DNA of 57,959 bases from an uncultured Bacteroidales bacterium (GCA_903913645.1 CAIWMA010000313.1:1-57959); one strand, 5' to 3'. Shown: positions 28,185 to 36,809, counted from the first letter of the stretch. Numbers and translations: made by a program. The notes: generated by a model from the sequence alone, not told the origin.

Positions 28185-29057
28185 ATGATTTATTCTTCTG
28201 AAGCCGATATTGTATCATTTTTGAAAGGTCTTGTGCAGAGTTTACTGCCTTATGCGCACGCTAACAAGGTTTCTCTCTCATTTTCGTCGGAGATTAAAAA
28301 ACAGGTTGTCCTTTACCAGCCATTTTTACTTTCTCAATCGGTTTTTCAACTGATTTGTAGCATAATCAACCTGGTCCCTCCCAAAAGTAAAATTGAAGTT
28401 CGGTTACTGTATTGTCCTGAAAATAAAAATCTGCACCTGGAAATTGAAAATACCGGTATTAACTTATTCAGGATGAATGAAATCATCGTACAGAATATAT
28501 ATCCTTTTCAAGTGTATCCACAACCGAATGGTACTTTGTACCGCATGGCTTTTCCTCTATATCATCAGTCTTCGGCTTCAGTTTTGGATATGTTAGCTGA
28601 AGATAATACATCTGCAACTAACCTGCCCCAATTTTATAAAGAAATTCAAAAACGCCTGCGTTCGCATTTTACACAGACTGAAAAACTAATCGCAACACTT
28701 GAGCAGAGCAGGCCTAAGGAAGCCGCTTTTATGCAACGGATAAATGCATTGATAAAAGTGAACCTTGATGATGAAAATTTCGATACCGAGACTTTATGCA
28801 AAGCCATGTCGCTAAGCCGCACGCAATTGTTTCGCCGTCTGAAATCACTTATCCAGCAGGCGCCTGCCAATTATATCAAAATCATACGATTGCAAAAAGC
28901 TAAGGAATTGCTCGAAACTACAGATCTTACAGTTGGTGAAGTTGCCTTTAAAACAGGATTTCAAACGCTGAGCCATTTTACACATATTTTTCAGAAACAA
29001 TACGGAATATTGCCCTCGGTTTTTCGCCGAAGCAATAATCCTGCAACAAATGAATAA
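28185..29057 (+). CDS. AraC-family regulator with a degenerate histidine-kinase-like N-terminus
   Basis: 290 residues. The C-terminal 100 residues are a standard AraC double helix-turn-helix: LCKAMSLSRTQLFRRLKSLI, then VGEVAFKTGFQTLSHFTHIF and QKQYGILPSVFRR. The N-terminal 130 residues resemble a GHKL ATPase: LVQSLLPYAHANKVSLSF, QSVFQLICSIINLVPPKSKI and LHLEIENTGINL. The N-box Asn and the DxGxG motif are lost, so it should not hydrolyse ATP. This arrangement recalls the output half of a hybrid two-component regulator after losing its sensor. There is no signal peptide, receiver or membrane helix. Confidence 0.8.
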   Translation: MIYSSEADIVSFLKGLVQSLLPYAHANKVSLSFSSEIKKQVVLYQPFLLSQSVFQLICSIINLVPPKSKIEVRLLYCPENKNLHLEIENTGINLFRMNEIIVQNIYPFQVYPQPNGTLYRMAFPLYHQSSASVLDMLAEDNTSATNLPQFYKEIQKRLRSHFTQTEKLIATLEQSRPKEAAFMQRINALIKVNLDDENFDTETLCKAMSLSRTQLFRRLKSLIQQAPANYIKIIRLQKAKELLETTDLTVGEVAFKTGFQTLSHFTHIFQKQYGILPSVFRRSNNPATNE

Positions 29058-29123
29058 AAGATCGCAACAAACGGACTAACACATCTACATTTCTGCATGT
29101 ATCTTTGTCAAAAAAAAACAATC

Positions 29124-29507
29124 ATGGAACATCAAAGACAAAACAAGGAATTTATCATCCGCTATATCAATGCATTAAGCGGGGTTACTAAAACCAGGGA
29201 ATTGATGGAGCAGTATATGACCGATGAAGAACTGCTGGGGCATATTGCTTTTTTTGACGCAGCCTTTCCCAAATACGAAATGTTTGCCGACGAAATTACG
29301 GCTGAAGGTAACCGGGTAGTAGTAAGAGCAAGAATGAAAGGTTGCCACGAAGGAGAATTTAACGGCATTGTACCTACCTATCGCAAGGTAGAATTCCCAT
29401 TTGTAATTAGTTATGATATCGAAAACGGGAAAATCGTCCACCACTGGCTTATAGCCGATTCGATGGTTTTGATGGAACAATTGGGCGTAGTGAACGCACC
29501 GGCCTAG
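29124..29507 (+). CDS. SnoaL/NTF2-like protein, copy 1
   Basis: 127 residues from ATG 29124; the frame opens at 29097, but the shorter start matches its paralog exactly. A small cone-shaped NTF2-like domain of the SnoaL polyketide-cyclase type: FIIRYINALSG, MTDEELLGHIAFFDAAFP, AEGNRVVVRARMKGCHEGEF and VHHWLIADSMVLMEQLGV. No signal peptide. It is a tandem duplicate of the gene at 29611 with high identity. The family covers isomerases, cyclases and simple binders, so no activity is assigned. Confidence 0.8.
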   Translation: MEHQRQNKEFIIRYINALSGVTKTRELMEQYMTDEELLGHIAFFDAAFPKYEMFADEITAEGNRVVVRARMKGCHEGEFNGIVPTYRKVEFPFVISYDIENGKIVHHWLIADSMVLMEQLGVVNAPA

Positions 29508-29610
29508 GCTTTGAACTAAACAGAAGCGGGCTGTTTTATCTGATTTATCGATTGCTGCATACGAACCAGCACCATTAAATTTCCAAAGTATATTTAGTAA
29601 AAAGAAAATC

Positions 29611-29994
29611 ATGGAACAACATAGACAAAACAAGGAGTTTATCATCCGGTATTTTAATGCCATGGCCGGAGCTACTGTAACACGGGAACTTCTGGAAGAA
29701 TATATTACTGACGAAGAACTTATTGGACATATTCTATTTTTTGAATCAGTGTTTCCCAATTACGAAATTTTCGCAGATGAGATGCTGGCGGAAGGCAATC
29801 GGATAGTTGTTCGCGGACGGATGAAAGGTCAGCATGAAGGAGAATTTAACGGTATTTTACCTACCCATCGTATTGTAGAATTTCCTTTAGTAATCGGCTA
29901 CCAGGTTGAAAATAGTAAAATCGTACATCACTGGATTATGGCCGACCAAATGATTTTGATGGAACAACTGGGGGTAACGAATGCACTTGCCTGA
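29611..29994 (+). CDS. SnoaL/NTF2-like protein, copy 2
   Basis: 127 residues, close paralog of the gene at 29124: the same MEH/MEQ-RQNKEFIIRY opening, the same TDEELIGH and HEGEFNGI motifs, and the same VHHW...DQMILMEQLGV end. It sits about 100 bp downstream in tandem. DNA after its stop resembles DNA after the SnoaL remnant at 30752, which shows that the duplicated unit included 3' flank. Cytoplasmic; function unknown. Confidence 0.8.
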   Translation: MEQHRQNKEFIIRYFNAMAGATVTRELLEEYITDEELIGHILFFESVFPNYEIFADEMLAEGNRIVVRGRMKGQHEGEFNGILPTHRIVEFPLVIGYQVENSKIVHHWIMADQMILMEQLGVTNALA

Positions 29995-30070
29995 ATGAAA
30001 GAAAATTAAAGCTGGATTATTCAGTCTTGCTTAAAATGTAATCAGTATTAGTTTTCATAAATCTAAAATT

Positions 30071-30154
30071 ATGAAAATATGGATTACTTTGCTCATTTTT
30101 ATTTCATTTATCATATGCAAAATAAGCCATGAGTTGAGCGAAACCATTAAATAA
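30071..30154 (+). pseudogene. remnant of a small lipoprotein gene
   Basis: A 27-residue ORF (MKIWITLLIFISFIICKISH...) after SnoaL copy 2. Its position and DNA resemble the start of the lipoprotein gene at 30891 (MKTNLLCCLIAAFIISSC), and both follow a SnoaL 3' end and share upstream flank. It stops soon after the signal-like part, so it is probably a decayed copy. Evidence is short and by eye. Confidence 0.4.
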
Positions 30155-30249
30155 AAAGTACATGGCAGGCGATCCTGAAACTGCTTAACAAGAAGTAAGG
30201 CGAAAAGCCGAAGGCGAAACTGTAGGCATTATCATATAAGTTTTACATC

Positions 30250-30717
30250 ATGAAAAAATCATTTATTCTTATTCTTTGTGGACTACTTTTCTGGGGACAA
30301 ACTTTTTCTCAAACACCAGATCAAAAAGCCATCAAAAAAGTATGTCTTGCTGAGGTCCAAGCCTATGAGGACTTTAATTATGAGACTTGGGCATCGTGTC
30401 ATGTCCAAAGTGCGGACGATCAGCTTGCATGGAATAACCCCGATGGCTCGTTTGGCGCTGAATCTGGCTGGGAAGCGATCAGCAAGGATATGAAAGACTA
30501 TTTTAAAACTGGCAAAAAGGAGAATCTAAAATTATCAAGTGACAATTTCACCTTCGTAATACATGGTGATATGGCTTTTGCCTCTTTTAATAGGAGTGCA
30601 CAAAACATAGAGGGTAAGACTACCCAATTGCAGGAATACCGAACCCTGTTGAAAATAAATGGACTATGGAAAATAATGGCGGTACAAGCTTATGTCAATT
30701 ACCCATCTGGGAAATAA
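30250..30717 (+). CDS. secreted NTF2/DUF4440-like protein
   Basis: 155 residues with a signal peptide ending QTFSQ (about residue 21), then an NTF2-like domain: AIKKVCLAEVQAYEDFNYET, SGWEAISKDMKDYF, DNFTFVIHGDMAFASFNRS and QLQEYRTLLKINGLWKIMAV. This end motif is typical of DUF4440/SnoaL_3 proteins. It is exported, unlike the two SnoaL genes upstream, and only distantly related to them. Probably a periplasmic small-molecule binder or enzyme of unknown role. Confidence 0.75.
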   Translation: MKKSFILILCGLLFWGQTFSQTPDQKAIKKVCLAEVQAYEDFNYETWASCHVQSADDQLAWNNPDGSFGAESGWEAISKDMKDYFKTGKKENLKLSSDNFTFVIHGDMAFASFNRSAQNIEGKTTQLQEYRTLLKINGLWKIMAVQAYVNYPSGK

Positions 30718-30751
30718 ATAGGCTTTTCCACCCTTAAAACTCCTACTATAT

Positions 30752-30814
30752 TGGCTTGTTGCGGATTCAATGTCAACGATGGAACAACTCGGATATATGA
30801 ACGCACCTTCATAG
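30752..30814 (+). pseudogene. 3' remnant of a third SnoaL paralog
   Basis: Reading from 30752 gives WLVADSMSTMEQLGYMNAPS and a stop. This aligns with the ends of the two intact copies (WLIADSMVLMEQLGVVNAPA). The following flank (ATTATTCAGCCTTTCTTAAAAT) also matches the flank after copy 2. The 5' part of the gene is gone; the intact gene at 30250 occupies that place. Confidence 0.8.
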
Positions 30815-30890
30815 GCAAAAAAAAAGAAGAAAGGTTGTATTATTCAGCCTTTCTTAAAATCAAATCAATATAAACTTCAAATATTTAATT

Positions 30891-31331
30891 ATGAAAACAA
30901 ATCTTCTTTGCTGTTTAATAGCAGCATTTATCATCAGCTCTTGCAACCAAAAGAAAAGCCCCACTATTGATGGTACCTGGAAACTCTTTCATTCTCAAAC
31001 TTATACAGGCGATTCATCGGTTGTTAATTTCCCGGGTAAAAACGATATGGAGATGACAAAAATCTGGTCAGGCAATCACTGGATGTTTGCCGGCCGTATA
31101 AAAGCGGATACAACTGTTACAGATGTATACGGTATGGGCACATTCAAACTGGAAGGAAACCGGTATGAGGAAAATGTAGGTATTCTTTTTTATAAGCCAT
31201 GGGAAGGTAAAACGATCAAAATGACATTGGGAATGAAGAATGATACCATAACGCAAACGTATCCGGTTGATGACAAAGGACAGATGGACAAAAAAGAGGC
31301 TATCGTTGAAAAATATGTCAGAGTCAAATAG
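30891..31331 (+). CDS. lipocalin-like small lipoprotein, copy 1
   Basis: 146 residues. The lipobox FIISSC makes Cys18 the lipid site. The mature domain opens with IDGTWKL and has repeated strands (WSGNHWMFAGRIKADTTVTD, YGMGTFKLEGNRYEENVG, YKPWEGKTIKMTLGMKNDT), a lipocalin/fatty-acid-binder-like layout. It is paralogous to the gene at 33134. It probably sits in the outer or inner membrane facing the periplasm. Ligand unknown. Confidence 0.7.
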   Translation: MKTNLLCCLIAAFIISSCNQKKSPTIDGTWKLFHSQTYTGDSSVVNFPGKNDMEMTKIWSGNHWMFAGRIKADTTVTDVYGMGTFKLEGNRYEENVGILFYKPWEGKTIKMTLGMKNDTITQTYPVDDKGQMDKKEAIVEKYVRVK

Positions 31332-31434
31332 GAAGTGACTCCGGACAATCTTCTACTTTTCAAAATTATATGCTAAAAGCAAATAAAATCAATCTGCGAT
31401 TAATTTCGACAGGCTAACCCTAAAAAACAACGAA

Positions 31435-31851
31435 ATGAAAAACAAGAAATTAGTTTTAACCATACTGCTGATAGTAGGAATATTTCTGTCAAAATCAGAA
31501 GCACAGAGCTACTCAGCGAACTACGCAGGCGAATGGTCAAGCCTGGATGGAGATTTTTGGACCTTCAAACTTCATATCGAAAAAGAGAACAGCTTTTTTA
31601 TCTGGTCACATCTCAATCCTCCTTCTGTGCCAGTGACTGTTTCTGGCAAAGAATTTCTAAAATACACAGCAGGTAATACGGCAAAAACGTTCAGGCTCAC
31701 CGGGTTTAAAAAAGAAGATCCAAATAATATCCTGCTTCTCGGTGATTACTATTTACAAGTATCCGAGAATGGCAAACTCATTTATGGAAGCATGAAAAGT
31801 CCTGGCGATGGTAAATTTGATGGCAGCCGGTTGTTTGGTTTGAAAGATTGA
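31435..31851 (+). CDS. secreted protein of unknown function
   Basis: 138 residues with a signal peptide ending SKSEAQ (about residue 24). The mature part is beta-rich: YAGEWSSLDGDFWTFKLHIE, FFIWSHLNPPSVPVTVSGKE and LIYGSMKSPGDGKFDGSRLF. It starts about 100 bp after the lipoprotein gene on the same strand. I do not recognise a family; the layout suggests a small lipocalin-like or immunoglobulin-like barrel. Confidence 0.6.
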   Translation: MKNKKLVLTILLIVGIFLSKSEAQSYSANYAGEWSSLDGDFWTFKLHIEKENSFFIWSHLNPPSVPVTVSGKEFLKYTAGNTAKTFRLTGFKKEDPNNILLLGDYYLQVSENGKLIYGSMKSPGDGKFDGSRLFGLKD

Positions 31852-32055
31852 AAGACGCGTCATTCCCGGGATGACCATGCTGGATCAACTGACCTGAATA
31901 CTTTTAGAACTTCTCACCTTTACTAATACCGTTTTAACCTGCATCCTAACTCTGGTTAAGATCAGTTGAACCGTGACCTCCCGGGCTGGTCATGTAGAGA
32001 AATCGCATAAAACAGAAAATCAATTAATGAGTATATAAAATATAAAACTCAAATC

Positions 32056-32928
32056 ATGAAGATCAAAATTGAGAGATTTATAGGTCCGTTGGCGCTTTTT
32101 GTTACCTTGCTTGTCTCAGACAATGTTTCTGCTCAAAAACCCATAATTGAATGGGCCAGCATCCCGGCAGGCACCTTTACTATGGGGAGCCCGGAAACTG
32201 AAGCTAGCAGGGAAGCTGATGAAACACAACACCAGGTAACGCTGAGCACTTTTAAAATGAGCAAGTACGAGATATCCGTAAAACAGTTTAAAGCATTTGT
32301 CGACGCAACCGGATATGTAACCGATGCCGAAAAAGGAACAGGCGGGGAAGGTGGAAGCGAAATGTGGGGCGATAAAGGCCTTGAGTTCGTAGCAGGCTGG
32401 AACTGGAAATGTGATGCCAAAGGAAACCTTCGGCCCGAAGCGGAATACAACAATCCGGTAATCCATGTGAGCTGGAACGATGCATTTGCCTTTGCCAACT
32501 GGATGGGCTGCCGCCTGCCTACCGAAGCCGAGTGGGAATATGCCTGCCGTGCCGGGACTTCAACTCCGTTCAATACAGGTGATGACCTTTCGGACTCGCA
32601 GGCTAATTACAATGGCAATTATCCATATAAGAATAACGAAAAAGGTCCATTCAGAGAAAGTACAATGCCGGTAGGGAGTTTTTTGCCCAATGCCTGGGGT
32701 TTGTACGATATGCATGGTAACGTATGGGAATGGTGCAGCGACTGGTATGGCGATTATCCATCAGGCGCCCAAAGCAATCCCCAAGGATCCGCAACTGGTT
32801 CATACCGTGTAGGACGGGGAGGTTGCTGGCGCTGGGACGCCAAGTATTGCCGGTCAGCAGCCCGTTTCAATGATAACCCTGACCACCGCTTCTATAACTC
32901 GGGGTTCCGATTGGTCTCCTCTAAATAA
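32056..32928 (+). CDS. SUMF1/FGE-fold protein, probably non-catalytic
   Basis: 290 residues, signal peptide to NVSAQ (about residue 26), then a complete formylglycine-generating-enzyme fold: IPAGTFTMGSPETEASREAD, MSKYEISVKQFKAFVDATG, NPVIHVSWNDAFAFANWM, RLPTEAEWEYACRAG, GLYDMHGNVWEWCSDWYGDY and GFRLVSS. In true FGE two Cys lie five residues apart near the end. Here the first position is Trp (GGCWRWDAKYCRSAAR) and only the second Cys remains. It is therefore more likely a structural or binding paralog than a sulfatase activator. No sulfatase gene lies in the window. Confidence 0.85.
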   Translation: MKIKIERFIGPLALFVTLLVSDNVSAQKPIIEWASIPAGTFTMGSPETEASREADETQHQVTLSTFKMSKYEISVKQFKAFVDATGYVTDAEKGTGGEGGSEMWGDKGLEFVAGWNWKCDAKGNLRPEAEYNNPVIHVSWNDAFAFANWMGCRLPTEAEWEYACRAGTSTPFNTGDDLSDSQANYNGNYPYKNNEKGPFRESTMPVGSFLPNAWGLYDMHGNVWEWCSDWYGDYPSGAQSNPQGSATGSYRVGRGGCWRWDAKYCRSAARFNDNPDHRFYNSGFRLVSSK

Positions 32929-32933
32929 ATAAT

Positions 32934-32965
32934 AAGCCTTTACATTTTAGAGCTCTAAAAGGCTT
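32934..32965. terminator. inverted-repeat hairpin after the FGE-like gene
   Basis: Arms AAGCCTTT (32934-32941) and AAAGGCTT (32958-32965) flank a second, perfect 16-bp palindrome TTTTAGAGCTCTAAAA (32945-32960). It lies about 6 nt past the stop. The two pairings compete because they overlap. There is no T-tract downstream, so the terminator call is moderate. Confidence 0.45.
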
Positions 32966-33133
32966 GGGTGGTAATGCATGGAGGACTTAAAAACTCTTAA
33001 ACCCGATAATTCCCCTTACTTCGCGAATCGTCCTGAGGCGCTATCATGGGCATTTTTCCCCGATATTCACCACTTTATCAAATACATAATCAATTCCAAA
33101 TCAAATAAATAATAACCTCTAAAACCTTAAACC

Positions 33134-33580
33134 ATGAAAACTAAATTTCTTTGCCTCTTAATGATTGCATTTAGCATAAGCGCATATTGCCAGAAGAAAA
33201 GCCCCAATATTGAAGGCGCATGGAAAATGGTTCAGTATCAAACGATTAATGGAGATAAAGCCGTTATCGTTTTTCCTGGAAAAAGCAATGCGGATATAAC
33301 TAAAATCTGGTCAGGCAATACTTGCATGGGTGTTGGCCGGATTAAAGAAGATACAACTGTTACGGATATGTACTTCCTGGGAACCTATAAGTTAACAGGG
33401 AATAAGTATGAAGAAAATGTAAAGTACCTATTTTACAAACCTTGGGAAGGCAAAACGATTAAAATGACTCTTGAGATGAAGAATGATACAGTTATCATTA
33501 CGTATCCTGTGGATGATAAAGGTCAAATGAATAAAGATGAGGCTTGGATTGAAAAATATGTCAGGATTAAAACTCAATAG
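33134..33580 (+). CDS. lipocalin-like small secreted protein, copy 2
   Basis: 148 residues, clear paralog of the gene at 30891 (IEGAWKMVQYQTINGDKAV, KIWSGNTCMGVGRIKEDTTV, YKPWEGKTIKMTLEMKND, VDDKGQMNKDEAWIEKYVRI). The signal peptide ends SAYCQKK; Cys19 could be a lipobox Cys, but the context AYC is weak compared with SSC in copy 1. The two copies are split by two unrelated genes. Function unknown. Confidence 0.7.
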   Translation: MKTKFLCLLMIAFSISAYCQKKSPNIEGAWKMVQYQTINGDKAVIVFPGKSNADITKIWSGNTCMGVGRIKEDTTVTDMYFLGTYKLTGNKYEENVKYLFYKPWEGKTIKMTLEMKNDTVIITYPVDDKGQMNKDEAWIEKYVRIKTQ

Positions 33581-33839
33581 AATTCTTAGCATTTCCTTTT
33601 TCTCCAAATCCTGAGCAACAACTCACGATTATTCCTCTTCCTTGATAACAGTCAATGTTCAGGAACACTTTTTAGTATCAACTAATTTCAGAACGCGTAT
33701 TCTTCAGCTGGTAAAATATACCAGTCTGAACTGCAAATGTTTTGTCTGCATAAACACTTTATCATTAATAAGAGAATAAAATGAAACTTTAGAATAACTC
33801 CAAAATCAAATAAATTAATAACCTTAAAAAAAAATCAAG

Positions 33840-34742
33840 ATGATACTAGTTATTGGATCAACAGGCATGGTTGGCAGCGAGGTTTGCCGGCTGCTAACTT
33901 CAAAAAACCTTCCCGTGAGGGCAATGGTTCGCAGTTCCAGCGATATTTCAAAAAAGAATAATTTGAAAGATCTCGGTGTACAGCTCATGGATGGTGATAT
34001 CCGCGAGAAAACTACCTTTCCAAAAATATTGGAAGGAATCACCACAGTTATCACAACGATTTCGGCTATGCCTTTTTCCTATGTGCCAGGTGAAAACGAT
34101 CTCCGGAAAGTGGATGAAGAAGGAATGTTCAATCTTATTGATGAAGCAAAGAAGGCAGGTGTGAAACATTTTATTTACACTTCCTTCTCGAAAAATTTCG
34201 ACTTTGCATTTCCATTAAGTATTACAAAACGTAAAGTTGAAAAACACCTGCAGAACAGCGGGATGAATTATACCATTTTACGACCAAGTTGTTTTATGGA
34301 AGTCTGGCTTTCGCCTGCTGTAGGTTTTGATGCAATGAATGGCAAAGTTAACCTTTGTGGAGACGGGACCAAACCTATTGCCTATATTTCATTTAAGGAT
34401 GTCGCAAAATTTGCTGTCGAAAGCGTTTCAAACCCTTATGCATTAAATGCTGAACTTGAACTGGGTGGGCCCGAAAACTTGAGCCAGTTGGAAGCAGTAA
34501 AAATCTTTGAAGAGGTATTCCAGAAAAAAATGGAAATACAGCATATACAACTTGAGGCGCTTATGGCACAACTCAACTCTGTAGAAGACGGTATGCAAAA
34601 ATCGTTTACCGGCCTGATGATTTGTGTTGCTGAAGGAGATCTGATCGATATGAAAGAAGTGCTGAGAAAGTTCCAGATCGGACTAACCTCGGTGACAGAA
34701 TATGCAAAATCAGTTGCAGTAGCACAACCAGCCCATGCATAG
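33840..34742 (+). CDS. NmrA-like atypical SDR NAD(P)-binding protein
   Basis: 300 residues with a Rossmann N-terminus MILVIGSTGMVGSEVCRLL (GxxGxxG) and the atypical SDR layout: VRAMVRSSSDI, GVQLMDGDIREKTTFPKIL, HFIYTSFSKNFDF, VEKHLQNSGMNYTILRPSCF and YISFKDVAKFAVESV. Typical of NmrA/HSCARG-like quinone or NAD(P)H-sensing proteins. No signal peptide; cytoplasmic. Substrate unknown. The active-site Tyr-x3-Lys is not clear, as usual in this branch. Confidence 0.85.
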   Translation: MILVIGSTGMVGSEVCRLLTSKNLPVRAMVRSSSDISKKNNLKDLGVQLMDGDIREKTTFPKILEGITTVITTISAMPFSYVPGENDLRKVDEEGMFNLIDEAKKAGVKHFIYTSFSKNFDFAFPLSITKRKVEKHLQNSGMNYTILRPSCFMEVWLSPAVGFDAMNGKVNLCGDGTKPIAYISFKDVAKFAVESVSNPYALNAELELGGPENLSQLEAVKIFEEVFQKKMEIQHIQLEALMAQLNSVEDGMQKSFTGLMICVAEGDLIDMKEVLRKFQIGLTSVTEYAKSVAVAQPAHA

Positions 34743-34859
34743 GCGTTTGATTGACCCTAATGCATTAACTCAACACTTTCATTACAAATTTTATTTTAAG
34801 GAGGACTCCGAAAATCCTTTAACAGAGTAGGAATATTATTAATCCTAAAATTATGTATC

Positions 34860-36050
34860 ATGAAAACAAACACTCTACGATTTATTAAATGGGCTCCCAT
34901 TCTAACTGTATTGCTTTTGAGTAGCAGCATGTTGTATGCACAGTTTAATTATGATATCTATGTATACGACATTAAAAAAGGGAAAACCCGGCAGGTATCA
35001 TCCATCGCCAATCAGGGCGAATACAATTCAAGCTGGTCTCCTAACGGGAAGATGATTACGCACGAAGCAGTTGGATATAATGCAACTGAAGACTTATGGT
35101 ATCAGAATATTTTTGTAACTGATGTTGAAAGCGGTGAAAGCACACCTGTGAAAGGTGGCGAAAATGGGAATGATGCTACCTGGTCGCCCGATGGCAAACG
35201 AATCATGTTCGATGTATGGTGGTGGTATATTTACAGTGTACCTGCCCATGGCGGCGAACCCACTTTATTAAGAGAAGCTGCAATTAGTGGCGATTGGTCG
35301 CCCAATTCGGAGCGGATTGTCTTCGTTGATTTAAATACCTATGGTATTAAAACCATGAACCTTAAAGATAAATCAGAAACTTCGGTGTATTGCTGCGGTG
35401 ATAATCCAGCCTGGTCTCCTAATGGGCAGTATATTGCGTTTATGGATTGGTCACCAGGGTATTACGATGGAATATGGATTATAAAAGTGGATAAAAACGG
35501 GAATCCATTAGGAGCACCAAAACAACTAACAACTTCAGGTTCGCAGCCGTCATGGTCGAATAACAGCAAGACAATCATTTATTCCGACTTTACGGCTAAC
35601 GATCCGGGAAATATTTATTCGGTTTCAATATATGGTGGCTTGCCAGTGAAAGTATGTGGCTTTGATAATCCCGATTTTGGTGATTATGATCCTTGTTACT
35701 CAAACAATGGTCAGTATATAGCTTTTTCGGGTGCTACTTTACCTGATGACGAAAACCATTGTAAAAGCCAGTTAGTTGCTACTCCTGGCAATTTACAAGT
35801 CAAAGACAATTTTAAGATAAATGTGTTGGGGAATCCAAGTAAATCTGACTTTAACCTGAATTTCAACAGCAGCTCCCCCGAAAGCATTTCGCTCCGCATT
35901 ATGGATGTAAAAGGAAAAGTCGTGTTTAACCAGACTGGAATTCAACCCAACAGCGAATTAAAAGTTGGAAACGATTTTAGTAAAGGGTTTTATTTTGTTG
36001 AGGTAAGGCAGGGTAATCAACGAAAAGTGGTTAAATTAATTAAAAACTAA
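34860..36050 (+). CDS. TolB-like beta-propeller protein with T9SS sorting domain
   Basis: 396 residues. Signal peptide to SMLYAQ (about residue 27), then six WD40-like PD40 repeats with the TolB signature: YNSSWSPNGKMITHEAVG, DATWSPDGKRIMFDVW, SGDWSPNSERIVFVD, NPAWSPNGQYIAFMDWS and QPSWSNNSKTIIYSD. The last 75 residues (NFKINVLGNPSKSDFNL to KVVKLIKN) form a type A C-terminal sorting domain, so the product should be exported by type IX secretion to the surface. No TolA/Pal context; it is a stand-alone secreted propeller. Partner unknown. Confidence 0.85.
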   Translation: MKTNTLRFIKWAPILTVLLLSSSMLYAQFNYDIYVYDIKKGKTRQVSSIANQGEYNSSWSPNGKMITHEAVGYNATEDLWYQNIFVTDVESGESTPVKGGENGNDATWSPDGKRIMFDVWWWYIYSVPAHGGEPTLLREAAISGDWSPNSERIVFVDLNTYGIKTMNLKDKSETSVYCCGDNPAWSPNGQYIAFMDWSPGYYDGIWIIKVDKNGNPLGAPKQLTTSGSQPSWSNNSKTIIYSDFTANDPGNIYSVSIYGGLPVKVCGFDNPDFGDYDPCYSNNGQYIAFSGATLPDDENHCKSQLVATPGNLQVKDNFKINVLGNPSKSDFNLNFNSSSPESISLRIMDVKGKVVFNQTGIQPNSELKVGNDFSKGFYFVEVRQGNQRKVVKLIKN

Positions 36051-36107
36051 AAGCAGGAGGACAATTCATTTTATAAGTCAATTTTTAACTATCCATTTTA
36101 AGGAGCC

Positions 36108-36150
36108 TACCCCTGGCATGCATCTTATTTTCTGATGCATGCCAGGGGTA
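36108..36150. terminator. perfect 17-bp stem-loop
   Basis: Arms TACCCCTGGCATGCATC (36108-36124) and GATGCATGCCAGGGGTA (36134-36150) are exact reverse complements around the 9-nt loop TTATTTTCT. It lies 58 nt past the TolB-like gene and ends right before the first possible ATG of the GNAT frame. There is no T-tract, so it may be a bidirectional or factor-assisted terminator, or an RNA stability element. Confidence 0.6.
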
Positions 36151-36184
36151 AATGTTGTCCACACCATTAAAAATAGTATTTTTA

Positions 36185-36697
36185 ATGAGCAAAACAAGCC
36201 AACAAATCATGATCAGACCAATGACCGACCAGGACAGCGTCAGCGTTCTTGAAATCTATAAAATGGGAATTGAAACCCGCAACGCAACATTCGAAACCGA
36301 AGTTCCTGCATGGATGGATTGGGATTTAAAACATTTACAACATTCGAGGTTTGTATATTGTAAGGATGAAAAAATACTGGGTTGGGCAGCCTTGTCTTCA
36401 GTTTCGACAAGGCCAGCTTATAAAGGAGTAGCCGAAATCAGCATTTATATTGATACTGATTTTCGTGCAAAGGGAATTGGTTCGCAGCTTATGGAAAAAG
36501 AAATAGTATCGTCAGAAGAAAATGATATATGGACGTTAAACTCAAGTGTATTCCATGGAAATACAGCCACGCTCAAGCTTCATGAGAAATATGGGTTCAG
36601 GATAATCGGTTTCAAAGAAAAAGTCGCCAGGTTGGATAATAAATGGCGAAATACAATATTACTGGAGAGACGGAGTAAAAACTCAAAATTCGAATAA
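36185..36697 (+). CDS. GNAT acetyltransferase, phosphinothricin-acetyltransferase-like
   Basis: About 170 residues. The frame opens at 36152, right at the foot of the hairpin; ATG 36185 or 36209 (MIRPMTDQDSVSVLEIY) is more plausible. The GNAT fold is clear: EIYKMGIETRNATFETEVP, VAEISIYIDTDFRAKGIGSQ (acetyl-CoA loop) and NTATLKLHEKYGFRIIGF. The early ATFET pattern and the length match the Pat/bar-type branch, whose members acetylate amino-acid-like or herbicide-like amines. Natural substrate unknown. Cytoplasmic. Confidence 0.85.
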   Translation: MSKTSQQIMIRPMTDQDSVSVLEIYKMGIETRNATFETEVPAWMDWDLKHLQHSRFVYCKDEKILGWAALSSVSTRPAYKGVAEISIYIDTDFRAKGIGSQLMEKEIVSSEENDIWTLNSSVFHGNTATLKLHEKYGFRIIGFKEKVARLDNKWRNTILLERRSKNSKFE

Positions 36698-36809
36698 TCA
36701 GAATGCATAGCATTAAATAAGTCTCCGGCTCAATAAATCAATGCATTCAACTCATTTTCTGTTGCATGGAAAAACAAAATTTCCGTAAATTGTACGCCAA
36801 ATCCGATTT

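Noticed and set aside
29175-29759. 194-codon minus-strand ORF
   Set aside because: It runs antisense across both SnoaL copies, whose plus-strand proteins are clearly real.
32056-32928. Sulfatase-activating FGE serving the sulfotransferase genes
   Set aside because: One catalytic Cys is missing, no sulfatase is present, and sulfotransferases do not need FGE.
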